Assembly (NCBI GenBank): GCA_017592775.1
Contig: JAGFNJ010000015.1
Span: 1-64,000, forward strand
From: Candidatus Accumulibacter conexus
GTDB taxonomy: Bacteria > Pseudomonadota > Gammaproteobacteria > Burkholderiales > Rhodocyclaceae
Direction: 5' to 3'
DNA length: 64,000 nucleotides
Shown one piece after another: positions 8,669 through 17,483 of this stretch; position 1 is the first letter of the stretch, and each line of letters opens with the position of its first letter. The notes under the pieces were generated by a model. That model was not told where the DNA came from, searched no databases, and worked only from the letters and a program-made list of their open reading frames with translations. A program made the position numbers and the translations under genes.

Positions 8669-9442
8669 ATGCGTCTTCTAGCCAGGTTGTTGAGTGCCGT
8701 CATTCCTCTTTCGCTGCTGCTCTGCGGTCCGGCGGCGGCGCGTGAGTGGGATGCGATCAAACAGTCGGGAACCATCATCGTTGCCACCGAAGGGGGTTTC
8801 CAGCCGTTCAACTACTATGATGGGCCGAAGCTCACCGGTTTCGAGGTGGAGCTTGCCGAAGCGATCGCGAAGAAGCTCGGGCTCAAGCTCGAATGGCGCG
8901 TGGTTCCGTTCGACGGACAGATTGCCGCACTGAAGCAGGATCGTTTCGACTTTGCCATCGCTTCGCATGGCTATACGGCAGAGCGGGCGAAGTCGGTCGA
9001 TTTCGCCAATCCGCACTACTGTACCGGCGGTCAGATCGCCGCACACAAGGACGGTCCGCTGACCGTTGCGGCACTGGATGGCAAGACCGTCGGCGTCCAG
9101 CTCGCAACCAGCTACGCCGACGCGGCGAAAAAGGTCAAGGGCATCAAGACGATCAAGACCTACAAGGGCGACCCCGAAGCCTTTGCGGCGCTGCGTGCGA
9201 AGAAGGTCGATGCCTGGATCTCCGACAAGTTCACCGTCAAGGCGACGCTCGACAAGAACGCCGATGCCGGCATCACTGCCGGCGAGCTGGTGTTCGTCGA
9301 GCGCGTGTCGATGATCCTGCGCAAGAACAACAAGGCGCTTGCGGAGCAGCTCAATCAGGGGCTGGCCGAGGTGATGAAGGATGGCACCTACAAGGCACTG
9401 TCGGAAAAGTACTTCAAGGAAGACGTTTCCTGCCGTTCCTGA
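8669..9442 (+). CDS. Amino-acid ABC transporter, periplasmic binding protein
   Basis: A 257-residue solute-binding protein of the polar amino-acid family (PBPb fold). It has a cleavable signal peptide ending near GPAAA|RE, then the family motifs GTIIVATEGGFQPFNYYD and LTGFEVELAEAIAKKLG, and a C-terminal GLAEVMKDGTYKALSEKYF segment. The ATG at 8669 follows a near-perfect AGGAGG; the open frame upstream to 8558 is noncoding. Permease and ATPase genes follow at 21 and 11 bp, making a three-gene importer operon. The substrate cannot be read from the sequence. Confidence 0.92.
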   Translation: MRLLARLLSAVIPLSLLLCGPAAAREWDAIKQSGTIIVATEGGFQPFNYYDGPKLTGFEVELAEAIAKKLGLKLEWRVVPFDGQIAALKQDRFDFAIASHGYTAERAKSVDFANPHYCTGGQIAAHKDGPLTVAALDGKTVGVQLATSYADAAKKVKGIKTIKTYKGDPEAFAALRAKKVDAWISDKFTVKATLDKNADAGITAGELVFVERVSMILRKNNKALAEQLNQGLAEVMKDGTYKALSEKYFKEDVSCRS

Positions 9443-9463
9443 GCCTGAGCTGAGTCGCGCGCG

Positions 9464-10222
9464 ATGAACTGGACCAGGCAGCACCCGGGATGGGCGATGT
9501 TCGCCGCCATGATCGGGCTGCTTCTCTTCCTCTGGGGGATGGCGCTGCCGCTCGCGGCAGCGCCATCCCCCATCGGGCCAGCGGCCGAGCAGTTTGCCGA
9601 CGGGGCGAGAATCACCGTCGGGCTGACCTTGATCGCCGGCAGCGCCGGCGTCCTGATCGGCGTCCTCGCCGGCCTCGGCAAGCTGTCGCGCTTCTGGCCA
9701 CTGCGCTGGCTCTGCGACAGCTACGTCTGGCTGATTCGTGGCACCCCCCTGCTGCTGCAGATTCTGTTCGTCTGGCTGGCCTTGCCGACGATCATGCCCG
9801 AAGGAGTGGAACTGTCCGATTTCGCCTGCGCGGCGATCGCCCTGTCGCTCAATGTCGGTGCCTACAACACCGAGTGCGTGCGGGCGGGGATCCTTGCCGT
9901 GCCGCACGGTCAGGTCGAGGCCGCGCGCGCCCTCGGACTGACGCCGCTGCAGACGTTCATGGACGTGATCCTGCCGCAGAGCATGCGCGTGGCGCTGCCG
10001 GCACTGGCCAACAACCTGGCCTCCCTGGTCAAGGATTCGTCTCTCGCCTACGCCATCAGCGTCGTTGAACTGACCATGGTCGGTTACCGGGTGCAGGCCG
10101 AGAGCTATCAGCCCATCCCGGTGTTCGTGACCATTGCCGCCATCTACCTGATCCTGACCACGGCCTTCACGACGCTGACGGCCGCGCTCGAGGCGCAACT
10201 CGATGTCGGCCAGAAGCGCTAG
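9464..10222 (+). CDS. Amino-acid ABC transporter permease
   Basis: A 252-residue inner-membrane subunit of the HisM/GlnP type. It has an N-terminal membrane helix, the [19 protein letters not shown] segment that opens the transporter core, and the EAA loop [20 protein letters not shown], which docks the ATPase. Four further hydrophobic segments follow. A single permease gene suggests a homodimeric channel. The short extra periplasmic loop after the first helix is slightly longer than in GlnP. Confidence 0.92.
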   Translation: MNWTRQHPGWAMFAAMIGLLLFLWGMALPLAAAPSPIGPAAEQFADGARITVGLTLIAGSAGVLIGVLAGLGKLSRFWPLRWLCDSYVWLIRGTPLLLQILFVWLALPTIMPEGVELSDFACAAIALSLNVGAYNTECVRAGILAVPHGQVEAARALGLTPLQTFMDVILPQSMRVALPALANNLASLVKDSSLAYAISVVELTMVGYRVQAESYQPIPVFVTIAAIYLILTTAFTTLTAALEAQLDVGQKR

Positions 10223-10233
10223 CGGGAGTCGCC

Positions 10234-10992
10234 ATGAACTCTGAAGCCGTTCCCCGACCGATCATCGAGGCGCGCGCGATCGGCAAGCGCTTTGGCGCCT
10301 TCCATGCGCTCAGGGACGTCTCGGCGACGTTCCACGAGGGGCAGGTCACCGCCATCGTCGGACCTTCGGGATCCGGCAAATCGACCTTCCTGCGCACCCT
10401 GAACCGCCTCGAAGCGCACGATTCGGGCGAGATCGTCATCGACGGCATCGTCCTCAGCGACGACATCAAGAACCTGAACGCCATCCGCCGCGAGGTGGGG
10501 ATGGTCTTCCAGAGCTTCAACCTGTTCTCGCATCTCACCATTCTGCGCAACCTGACGCTGGCGCCGATGCGCGTGCGCAGGATGGCGAGGGCCGCTGCCG
10601 AAGAGAAGGCGATGAACCTGCTCGAGCGGGTGGGGCTGAAGACCCAGGCCAGCAAATATCCCGTACAACTGTCCGGCGGCCAGCAGCAGCGGGTGGCGAT
10701 CGCCCGCGCGCTGGCGATGGACCCGAAGGTGCTGCTGTTCGATGAGCCCACTTCGGCGCTGGACCCGGAAATGGTCAACGAGGTGCTGGCGGTGATGCGC
10801 GAACTGGCCTACAGCGGCATCACCATGCTCGTGGTGACGCATGAGATGGGTTTCGCGCGCGAGGTCGCCGATCGCGTCATCTTCTTCGACGAAGGAGTGA
10901 TTCTTGAAGACACCACGCCGGAGAGCTTCTTTTCGAATCCCGGGCATGAGCGGGCCAAGGCCTTCCTGTCACAGGTCCGGCACGGTTTCTGA
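10234..10992 (+). CDS. Amino-acid ABC transporter ATP-binding protein
   Basis: A 252-residue GlnQ/HisP-like ATPase. It shows Walker A GPSGSGKS, the Q-loop in [18 protein letters not shown], the signature LSGGQQQR, Walker [12 protein letters not shown] and the switch His in VVTHEMGF. It is the last gene of the importer operon, 11 bp behind the permease. The following 115 bp, convergent with mtfA, hold only weak GC-rich inverted repeats. Confidence 0.95.
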   Translation: MNSEAVPRPIIEARAIGKRFGAFHALRDVSATFHEGQVTAIVGPSGSGKSTFLRTLNRLEAHDSGEIVIDGIVLSDDIKNLNAIRREVGMVFQSFNLFSHLTILRNLTLAPMRVRRMARAAAEEKAMNLLERVGLKTQASKYPVQLSGGQQQRVAIARALAMDPKVLLFDEPTSALDPEMVNEVLAVMRELAYSGITMLVVTHEMGFAREVADRVIFFDEGVILEDTTPESFFSNPGHERAKAFLSQVRHGF

Positions 10993-11107
10993 GCATTTGC
11001 GGCGGCCTCGGTCCGGCAGCCCGGCTGGCGGCCGCTGCCGCAACCCGGGTTGACGGGCCCGCTACGGCCACTTGCGGCGGCAAGGGGCCGCAGCCTCGAT
11101 GCCTGGC

Positions 11108-11902
11108 TCAAGTGGGAGCGGTGCTGCCTGGCGGCCACATCCTCGCTGCCGGATCCTGCCGGTAGAAGCACGCCAGGTTGGCATAGAGACCCGGAAATTC
11201 GGCGCGCAGCCGTTGCGGCGTTTCGAAGAAGGCTTCACTCATGACGGCGAAGAACTCGCCGGGGTTCTCGGCGGCGTAGGGATCGAAGACGGTTTCCTCG
11301 CCGCCGCGGTCGGCTCGGTCGACGGCGGCGCAGAAGGCATCGTAGCTGGCGAGAAGAACCCGCTGCCATTCCGCGGCCGCGATGCCCGGCGGCAGTGGCG
11401 GCATGCCGTTGGCTTCGCCGTTGCGCATGTCGAGCTTGTGCGCGAACTCGTGGATGACCACGTTGTAGCCGTCACCCGCCATCTGCGCGTCGCGCCAGGA
11501 AATCAGCAGCGGCCCGCCATCCCAGGCCTCGCCCGATGCCAGCTCCTGGTATTCGTGCACGACGCCGTACTCGTCCTCGATGCAGCGCGGAATGATGAAC
11601 TCGTCGGCGTAGACGATGATGCCGACCCAACCGCCGTAGTGGCCGAGACCGAGGTTGAGGATCGGCAGGCAGCCCTGGACGGCGATCGAGACGCAGATGG
11701 CGTCGTTCAGTTCGAGGCCGGCGACGGCGGTGAACTCCTTCTCGGCGAGGAACTCCTCGGCCAACCGCCGCAGGCGCAGTTGTTCGTCGCTGTCGAGACA
11801 GGAAACGAAAGGCAGTTGCGAGCTGACGTCACGCCACAGTGCCTCGGGGATGCGTGCAGGTTCGTGGCGGTTCCTCAGCCAGCCGAACAGCTTGCCGATC
11901 AT
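11108..11902 (-). CDS. mtfA: MtfA-family zinc peptidase
   Basis: A 264-residue MtfA (YeeI) homologue. In E. coli, MtfA binds the glucose repressor Mlc and has zinc aminopeptidase activity. The metal motif HEFAHKLD (HExxH) is intact, and a downstream glutamate region AENPGEFFAVMSEAFFE matches the third-ligand segment. The start at 11902 overlaps the stop of the EamA gene by 4 bp (ATGA), so the two are probably co-translated. The open frame continuing upstream to 12622 is a shadow of the EamA gene. Whether an Mlc partner exists here is unknown. Confidence 0.9.
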   Translation of the reverse strand: MIGKLFGWLRNRHEPARIPEALWRDVSSQLPFVSCLDSDEQLRLRRLAEEFLAEKEFTAVAGLELNDAICVSIAVQGCLPILNLGLGHYGGWVGIIVYADEFIIPRCIEDEYGVVHEYQELASGEAWDGGPLLISWRDAQMAGDGYNVVIHEFAHKLDMRNGEANGMPPLPPGIAAAEWQRVLLASYDAFCAAVDRADRGGEETVFDPYAAENPGEFFAVMSEAFFETPQRLRAEFPGLYANLACFYRQDPAARMWPPGSTAPT

Positions 11903-12804
11903 GCCGTTCGCGTCCCTGCGCGTGCCGCTGTAGTCATGTAGATGCCGGCGAAGATCAGCGCGATCCCCAGATAGTGATACCGCTGCGGCGTCTCGGCGAG
12001 GAAGATGGCCGAGAGGATGGTGGCGAAGACCGGCATCAGGTGCAGGAAAAGGCTGGCCTTGCTGGCGCCGACTTCGCCGACGGCGCGATTGTAGAAGACG
12101 TAGCCGAGGAAACCGGGGAAGATCCCCGTGTAGGCGATTCCCGCCAGCGCGCCTGGCGAGACGCTGATCGTCCGCCCCTGGGAAAGCTCCCAGGCGTAGG
12201 CCGGCGCCAGCGCCAGCAGGCCAACGAGGGTGAATGCGGCAAGCAGCAGCATGGGGTCGACAGCGGCCGGTCGCCACTGCAGTCCGATCGTGTACAGCGC
12301 CCAGGTGAAGACGGCGACGAGCATCCACAGGTCGCCGACGTTGAAGCTCAGTTGTCCGAGGCTGGCGGGATCGCCACGGCTGACGATGATGCTGACACCG
12401 CAAAAGGAGATGAGCACGCCGAGCCAGTCGATGGTCCGCAAGTGCTTGCCGAGGAAGGCCCAGGAGAGGGTGATGGTGGCGATCGGAATGAAGGAATTGA
12501 GCAGCGCGGCGTTGGTTGCCGGGGTGTATTGCAGTCCGATGTAGGCCAGCGTGTTGTAGCCGCCAACACCGAGCAGCCCGAGCACGCTCACTGCTTTCCA
12601 GCTCGTGCGCAGCAGCGGCCATTGCGCCCGCAGGTGCGGCAGCGCCAACGGCAGAACGAGCGCGAAGGCGATTGCCCAGCGCCAGAAGGCGAGCGACAGC
12701 GGCGGCACCTGCTCACGCAGCGCGCGACCGATGACCATGTTGCCGGACCAGAAGAGAACCGTCAGGACGAGCAGCAGGTAGGGGTTCTGCAGGCGATCGC
12801 GCAT
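11899..12804 (-). CDS. EamA/DMT-superfamily permease
   Basis: A 301-residue membrane protein with ten predicted helices in two EamA repeats. Landmarks are FWSGNMVIGRALREQVPP in the first repeat and FPGFLGYVFYNRAVGEVGAS in the second. The superfamily exports or exchanges small metabolites such as amino acids, and the substrate here is not predictable. The promoter must lie in the 66 bp shared with divergent relA; a CATAAT hexamer on the minus strand is a candidate -10. mtfA follows with a 4-bp overlap. Confidence 0.88.
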   Translation of the reverse strand: MRDRLQNPYLLLVLTVLFWSGNMVIGRALREQVPPLSLAFWRWAIAFALVLPLALPHLRAQWPLLRTSWKAVSVLGLLGVGGYNTLAYIGLQYTPATNAALLNSFIPIATITLSWAFLGKHLRTIDWLGVLISFCGVSIIVSRGDPASLGQLSFNVGDLWMLVAVFTWALYTIGLQWRPAAVDPMLLLAAFTLVGLLALAPAYAWELSQGRTISVSPGALAGIAYTGIFPGFLGYVFYNRAVGEVGASKASLFLHLMPVFATILSAIFLAETPQRYHYLGIALIFAGIYMTTAARAGTRTA

Positions 12805-12858
12805 CGCTGTCTGGGAGCGGCAAAAGGCGCATTATGCATCAATGGCCGCCAGCGCCCT

Positions 12859-12864
12859 TATAAT
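12859..12864 (+). promoter_or_regulatory. Consensus -10 box of relA
   Basis: A perfect TATAAT with only 6 bp between it and the ATG at 12871. Transcription would then start on or next to the A of the start codon, giving a leaderless mRNA. No good -35 hexamer is visible. Confidence 0.5.
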
Positions 12865-12870
12865 GAGCCG

Positions 12871-15096
12871 ATGGTGTCGGTCGTCCACTCGCTCGCCGCA
12901 CACGGCGATCCCGTTCAGTCGCTGCAGGCGCTCGCCGACGGCCTGCCGACGACGGCCGCAGATCGCTTGTGGCGGGCAGTCGAGCATGCCCGCCCGCTCT
13001 ATGCCGAGCGCCTGCTGGGCAGCGGCGAGGAGGTCTGGGGACATGCGCTGGGAATGGCCCTGATCGTCGCCGGACTAAAGCTCGACGTCGATTCGCGGCT
13101 GGCGGCGCTGCTCTTTGCCGTACCGGCGCTGCAGGAACGCGGCTTGGCGCAGATCGAGGCACACTTCGGAGACGGCGTTGCCCAGTTGGTCGACGGCATC
13201 TCGCGGCTCAATCGCATGCGTCCGATCACGCGCAGCTTCACGGCGCATTCGGCGGCGAGCGGTGAGCGCAACGCGCAGGAGATGAAGGCGCAGGTCGAGA
13301 TCCTGCGCAAGATGCTGCTGGCGACGGTCGAGGACATTCGCGTCGTCCTGCTGCGCCTCGCTTCGCGGACGCAGACCTTGCGGCATTACGCCGCCGAAGC
13401 GGACGAGTTGCGCTTGCCGGTGGCACGCGAAACGCTCGAGCTGTACGCCCCGCTGGCCAACCGCCTCGGCGTCTGGGAGCTGAAGTGGGAACTCGAAGAC
13501 CTTTCGTTCCGCTTCCTGCACCCGGAGATTTACAAGGAAATCGCGCGCCAGCTCGACGAGAAGCGCGCCGAGCGCGAGCAGTTCATCGCTGCGGCGATCG
13601 CCCGCCTGAGAGACGAGTTGCAGGCCGCCGGTGTCGACAGCGCCGAGGTTTATGGTCGCCCGAAGCACATTTACAGCATCTGGAACAAGATGCGCAACAA
13701 AGGGGTGGGTTTCGCCGAGGTCTATGATGTGCGCGCACTTCGCGTCATCGTCGGCGAGGTGCGTGACTGCTACACGGCGCTCGGCATCGTGCACCACATC
13801 TGGTCGCCGATCGCCAAGGAGTTCGACGACTACATCGCGCATCCGAAGGGCAACGACTATCGCTCGCTGCATACCGCGGTGCACTGCGCCGATGGCCGCG
13901 CGCTCGAAGTGCAGATTCGCACACGCGACATGCACCGGCATGCCGAGCTCGGCGTCGCCGCACACTGGCGTTACAAGGAGGGCAGCAAGACGACGCCCGA
14001 GGACCGCTACGACGAGAAGATCGCCTGGCTGCGTCAGTTGCTCACCTGGCGCGACGAGGTGTCCGACTCATCGGACTGGGTCAGGCATTACAAGCAGGCT
14101 GCCTTCGACGAGACGGTCTATGTCCTGACACCACAGGGGCGCGTCGTCGACCTGCCGCGGGGTGCGACGCCGGTCGATTTCGCCTATCGCGTGCATACCG
14201 ACGTCGGGCATCGCTGCCGCGGCGCCAAGGTGAACGGTGCGCTGGTGCCGTTGAATACCCAGTTGGCGACCGGGCAGCGCGTCGAGATCGTCCTTGCCAA
14301 GCATGGTGGGCCGTCGCGTGACTGGCTCAATCCGGCGCTCGGCTATCTGTTCACCCATCGCTCGCGAAGCAAGGTCCGGCAGTGGTTTGCCGGCCTGGCA
14401 CTCGAGGACACCCTGGCCGAAGGGCGGTCGCTGGTGCTGCGTGAACTGCAGCGGCTCGGGCAGCCCGGGCTCAACCTCGACGACCTCGCTGTCCGGCTCG
14501 GCCTGGGACGCAGCGAGGACCTCTTCATCGCCATGGCGCGGGCGACGCTGAACATGCGCCAGTTGCAGGCGGCGGTGCGTGCCGGCGAGGTGCCGGGCGA
14601 GGAACGCGCCGGCGACGAACTGACGGTTCGCCGGCAACGCGACAGCGACGTCGCCGAGAAGGGCATCCTGATCGTCGGTGTCGGCCGCCTGCTGACGCAG
14701 CTCGCCGGGTGCTGCAAGCCGGCGCCACCGGACCCGATCGTCGGTTTCGTCACGCGTGGCCGCGGCGTGTCGGTCCATCGCGCCGATTGCAGCAATTTCG
14801 TCCACATGCGGGCGATGCACCCGGAGCGGGTGATCGAGTCCACCTGGGGCGGCAGCACCGATGGCGTCTTTGCCGTGGACATCGTCGTCGATGCCCATGA
14901 CCGACAGGGTCTGCTGCGTGATGTCTCGGACGTGCTCGCGCGCGAGAAGATCAATGTCATCGCAGTAAACACGCAGTCGCGCCAGGGCAACGCGCACATG
15001 AGCTTCACCGCCGAGGTCGCCAGCGTGCCGCAACTCGAACGGACACTCGTCCTGCTGCACGCCGTGCAGGGCGTGGTCGGCGCGCGCCGCGCCTGA
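12871..15096 (+). CDS. relA: GTP pyrophosphokinase RelA
   Basis: Synthesises (p)ppGpp from ATP and GDP/GTP on stalled ribosomes. The 741-residue protein has an N-terminal HD-like domain lacking the catalytic His-Asp pair (LFAVPAL stands where SpoT has HD), so it should be synthetase-only. The synthetase domain has RPKHIYSIWNKMRNKG, the RelA-type EFDD motif in KEFDDYIAHPKGNDYRSLHT, and QIRTRDMHRHAELGVAAHW. A TGS domain (VYVLTPQGRVVDLPRGATP), a zinc-finger/RIS region and a C-terminal ACT domain follow. The frame stays open upstream to 11839, but that part is antisense to EamA/mtfA. It ends 33 bp from convergent ppk1. Confidence 0.95.
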   Translation: MVSVVHSLAAHGDPVQSLQALADGLPTTAADRLWRAVEHARPLYAERLLGSGEEVWGHALGMALIVAGLKLDVDSRLAALLFAVPALQERGLAQIEAHFGDGVAQLVDGISRLNRMRPITRSFTAHSAASGERNAQEMKAQVEILRKMLLATVEDIRVVLLRLASRTQTLRHYAAEADELRLPVARETLELYAPLANRLGVWELKWELEDLSFRFLHPEIYKEIARQLDEKRAEREQFIAAAIARLRDELQAAGVDSAEVYGRPKHIYSIWNKMRNKGVGFAEVYDVRALRVIVGEVRDCYTALGIVHHIWSPIAKEFDDYIAHPKGNDYRSLHTAVHCADGRALEVQIRTRDMHRHAELGVAAHWRYKEGSKTTPEDRYDEKIAWLRQLLTWRDEVSDSSDWVRHYKQAAFDETVYVLTPQGRVVDLPRGATPVDFAYRVHTDVGHRCRGAKVNGALVPLNTQLATGQRVEIVLAKHGGPSRDWLNPALGYLFTHRSRSKVRQWFAGLALEDTLAEGRSLVLRELQRLGQPGLNLDDLAVRLGLGRSEDLFIAMARATLNMRQLQAAVRAGEVPGEERAGDELTVRRQRDSDVAEKGILIVGVGRLLTQLAGCCKPAPPDPIVGFVTRGRGVSVHRADCSNFVHMRAMHPERVIESTWGGSTDGVFAVDIVVDAHDRQGLLRDVSDVLAREKINVIAVNTQSRQGNAHMSFTAEVASVPQLERTLVLLHAVQGVVGARRA

Positions 15097-15129
15097 GTCG
15101 GCCCGGCGCCGCCGTGCAGCAGACCCCTT

Positions 15130-17250
15130 CTAGGCCTTGAGCAGCTCGATCAGTTCGGCCTGTGACGAATGCGGGCTGGTGCGCGAGCCGCGCTTCTGGT
15201 GGTAGCTGCCATCCGGCCCGAGTTCCCAGGCCAGCGTGTTGTCGCTGAGGTAGATCTGCAGGCCCTCGCTCATCACACGCCGTTTGAGCTTGCGATCGAG
15301 TACCGGAAACGCCAGTTCGATACGGCGAAAGAAGTTGCGATCCATCCAGTCGGCGCTCGACAGATAGACCTTCTCCTCGCCGCCGGCGTAGAAGTAGAAG
15401 ACGCGATGGTGTTCCAGCTGGCGACCGATGATCGAGCGGACGCTGATGTTCTCCGACAGGCCCTTGACACCCGCGCGCAGCCCACAGACACCGCGAACGA
15501 TGAGGTCGATCTTGACGCCTGCCTGCGAGGCCTCATAGAGGGTCGCGATGGTTTCCGGTTCGAGCAGCGAATTCATCTTGGCGATGATCCGCGAACGCTT
15601 GCCGGCACGTGCCGCTTCGGCTTCGGCGCGGATCCCCGCGACGACGTTGGGCTGCAAGGTGAAGGGCGCCTGCCACAGGTGTGTCAGCGTCTGCGCGCGG
15701 CCGAGGCCCGTGAGCTGCTTGAAGACCTCGTTGGTGTCAGCGCCGATCTCCTCGTTGCAGGTCAGGAGGCCAAAGTCGGAGTACAGGCGGGCAGTCTTCG
15801 GATGGTAGTTGCCGGTTCCGAGATGCACATAACGGCGCAGGATGCTGCCGCCGCCGTTGCTCTCCTCACGACGGACGACCATCAGCATCTTGGCATGGAC
15901 CTTGTACCCGAAGACGCCATAGACGACATGGGCACCGACCTCTTCGAGCTTGGTCGCCCAGCCGATGTTCGCCTCCTCGTCGAAGCGCGCCATCAGTTCG
16001 ACGACAACCGTGACCTCCTTGCCGTTCTGCGCTGCCCGCAGCAATGACTGCATCAGGACCGAATCGGTACCCGTGCGATACACCGTCATCTTGATCGCCA
16101 CCACCTGCGGGTCGACCGCCGACTGTTCGAGCAGTTCGATCACCGGATTGAAGCTCTGGTAGGGGTGGTGCAGCAGGATGTCACCGCTGCGGATGCCGTC
16201 GAAGACGCTCTGGCTCTTGTGCAGGGCCTTCGGCAGGCCTGGCGTGAAGGGCTGGAACTTGAGATCCTGGCGCAGCACCCAGTCCGGAACCTGCATCAGG
16301 CGAACCAGGTTGACCGGACCGGCAACACGGTAGAGGTCGGTCTCGGTCAGATTGAACTGGCCGAGCAGGAACTGGGTCATCGCCTCCGAGCAACTGTTCG
16401 CCACTTCCAGACGGACGGCGTCGCCGAAATGGCGCTGCGGCAACTCGCCCTGGATCTTGGCGCGCAGGTTCTTCACTTCTTCCTCGTCGACGAAGAGGTC
16501 GCTGTTGCGCGTGACGCGGAACTGGTAGCAACCAAGCACCTTCATGCCGGCGAACAGTTCATGCACGAACTCGTGCAGGATCGACGACAGGAAGACGAAG
16601 GAATACTCGCTTTCGCCGAGTTCGCGCGGCAGGCGGATGACTCGCGGCAGGACGCGCGGCGCCTGCACGATCGCTGCGCCGGAGCTGCGCCCGAAGGCAT
16701 CGCGCCCTTCGAGTTCGACGGCAAAATTGAGACTCTTGTTGAGCACGCGCGGGAAGGGGTGCGATGGGTCGAGACCGATCGGCGTGATGACCGGCATCAC
16801 CTCGCGGAAGAAGAAGTCCCTGATCCAGTCGCGCTGTTCGGCGTTCCAGTCTGCCCGCTTGAGGAAGCGGATGCCCTCGGCAGCAAGCTGCGGCAGTACT
16901 TCGTCGTTCAGCAGGCCATACTGCTCCTTGACTATGGCATGAACCTCGTCGCTCACCAGCTGATAGACCTCGCGCGCCGTCTTGCCGTCGGTGGTGATCG
17001 CCACCGAGTTCAGCTTGAGTTGTTCCTTGATGCCCGCCTCACGGATCTCGAAGAACTCGTCCAGGTTGCTGCTGACGATGCAGAGGAAGCGCAGCCGCTC
17101 GAGCAGGGGGGTACGCGGGTTCTTCGCCTGCCACAGGACCCGCCGATTGAACGCCAGCAAGCTCATCTCGCGATTCTGGAAGTACTCCGGGGGAAAGCCC
17201 GCGGGTGCCTGAAGGGGAGGAGTTTCGCTGGTCGTGGCAACTATGTTCAT
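15130..17250 (-). CDS. ppk1: Polyphosphate kinase 1
   Basis: Reversibly transfers the ATP gamma-phosphate onto polyphosphate. The 706-residue product has the PPK1 layout: an N-terminal helical domain (FQNREMSLLAFNRRVLWQA, SSNLDEFFEIREAGIKEQ), a head domain and two phospholipase-D-like catalytic domains. The phospho-accepting histidine lies in YVHLGTGNYH, roughly residue 475. Arginine/lysine motifs are seen at KMTVYRTGTDS and near DLIVRGVCGLRAGVKG. It is divergent from ppx across 233 bp and convergent with relA. This clustering is common in betaproteobacteria and fits a polyphosphate-accumulating lifestyle. Confidence 0.97.
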   Translation of the reverse strand: MNIVATTSETPPLQAPAGFPPEYFQNREMSLLAFNRRVLWQAKNPRTPLLERLRFLCIVSSNLDEFFEIREAGIKEQLKLNSVAITTDGKTAREVYQLVSDEVHAIVKEQYGLLNDEVLPQLAAEGIRFLKRADWNAEQRDWIRDFFFREVMPVITPIGLDPSHPFPRVLNKSLNFAVELEGRDAFGRSSGAAIVQAPRVLPRVIRLPRELGESEYSFVFLSSILHEFVHELFAGMKVLGCYQFRVTRNSDLFVDEEEVKNLRAKIQGELPQRHFGDAVRLEVANSCSEAMTQFLLGQFNLTETDLYRVAGPVNLVRLMQVPDWVLRQDLKFQPFTPGLPKALHKSQSVFDGIRSGDILLHHPYQSFNPVIELLEQSAVDPQVVAIKMTVYRTGTDSVLMQSLLRAAQNGKEVTVVVELMARFDEEANIGWATKLEEVGAHVVYGVFGYKVHAKMLMVVRREESNGGGSILRRYVHLGTGNYHPKTARLYSDFGLLTCNEEIGADTNEVFKQLTGLGRAQTLTHLWQAPFTLQPNVVAGIRAEAEAARAGKRSRIIAKMNSLLEPETIATLYEASQAGVKIDLIVRGVCGLRAGVKGLSENISVRSIIGRQLEHHRVFYFYAGGEEKVYLSSADWMDRNFFRRIELAFPVLDRKLKRRVMSEGLQIYLSDNTLAWELGPDGSYHQKRGSRTSPHSSQAELIELLKA

Positions 17251-17427
17251 CGATTCGTTCCGTCAAGAAAGTGGCTCGGGCAAGGGTTCAATTGCAGGCG
17301 GACATATTACAGCCATAGGCCGCGTGCGGGTCTGCGTGGCTGCCATTTTCTTCCTTGCCGGCGGTCCGTGGCGCGCCGTCGCGTCTGCATGCCGGTTGCC
17401 AGGGGTGACAGCGGTGAAGCCCGGGGA

Positions 17428-17436
17428 TGCTAGAAT
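17428..17436 (+). promoter_or_regulatory. Extended -10 promoter element upstream of ppx
   Basis: TGcTAGAAT is a full extended -10 motif, 47 bp before the ppx ATG. A GTGACA 20 bp further upstream is poorly spaced for a -35; extended -10 promoters can work without one. Confidence 0.45.
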
Positions 17437-17483
17437 GCTCGGCCCAAGCAGACCGACTCGCACGCGAGCGAACAAGAGCAGCC

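Noticed and set aside
11839-12870. Upstream extension of the relA frame (344 codons)
   Set aside because: Antisense to mtfA and EamA with no family similarity; the relA family start fits ATG 12871.
17305-17312. PhoB-box-like half site (CTGTAATA, minus strand) upstream of ppk1
   Set aside because: No second half site at the 11-bp spacing; one octamer is too weak to claim Pho control.
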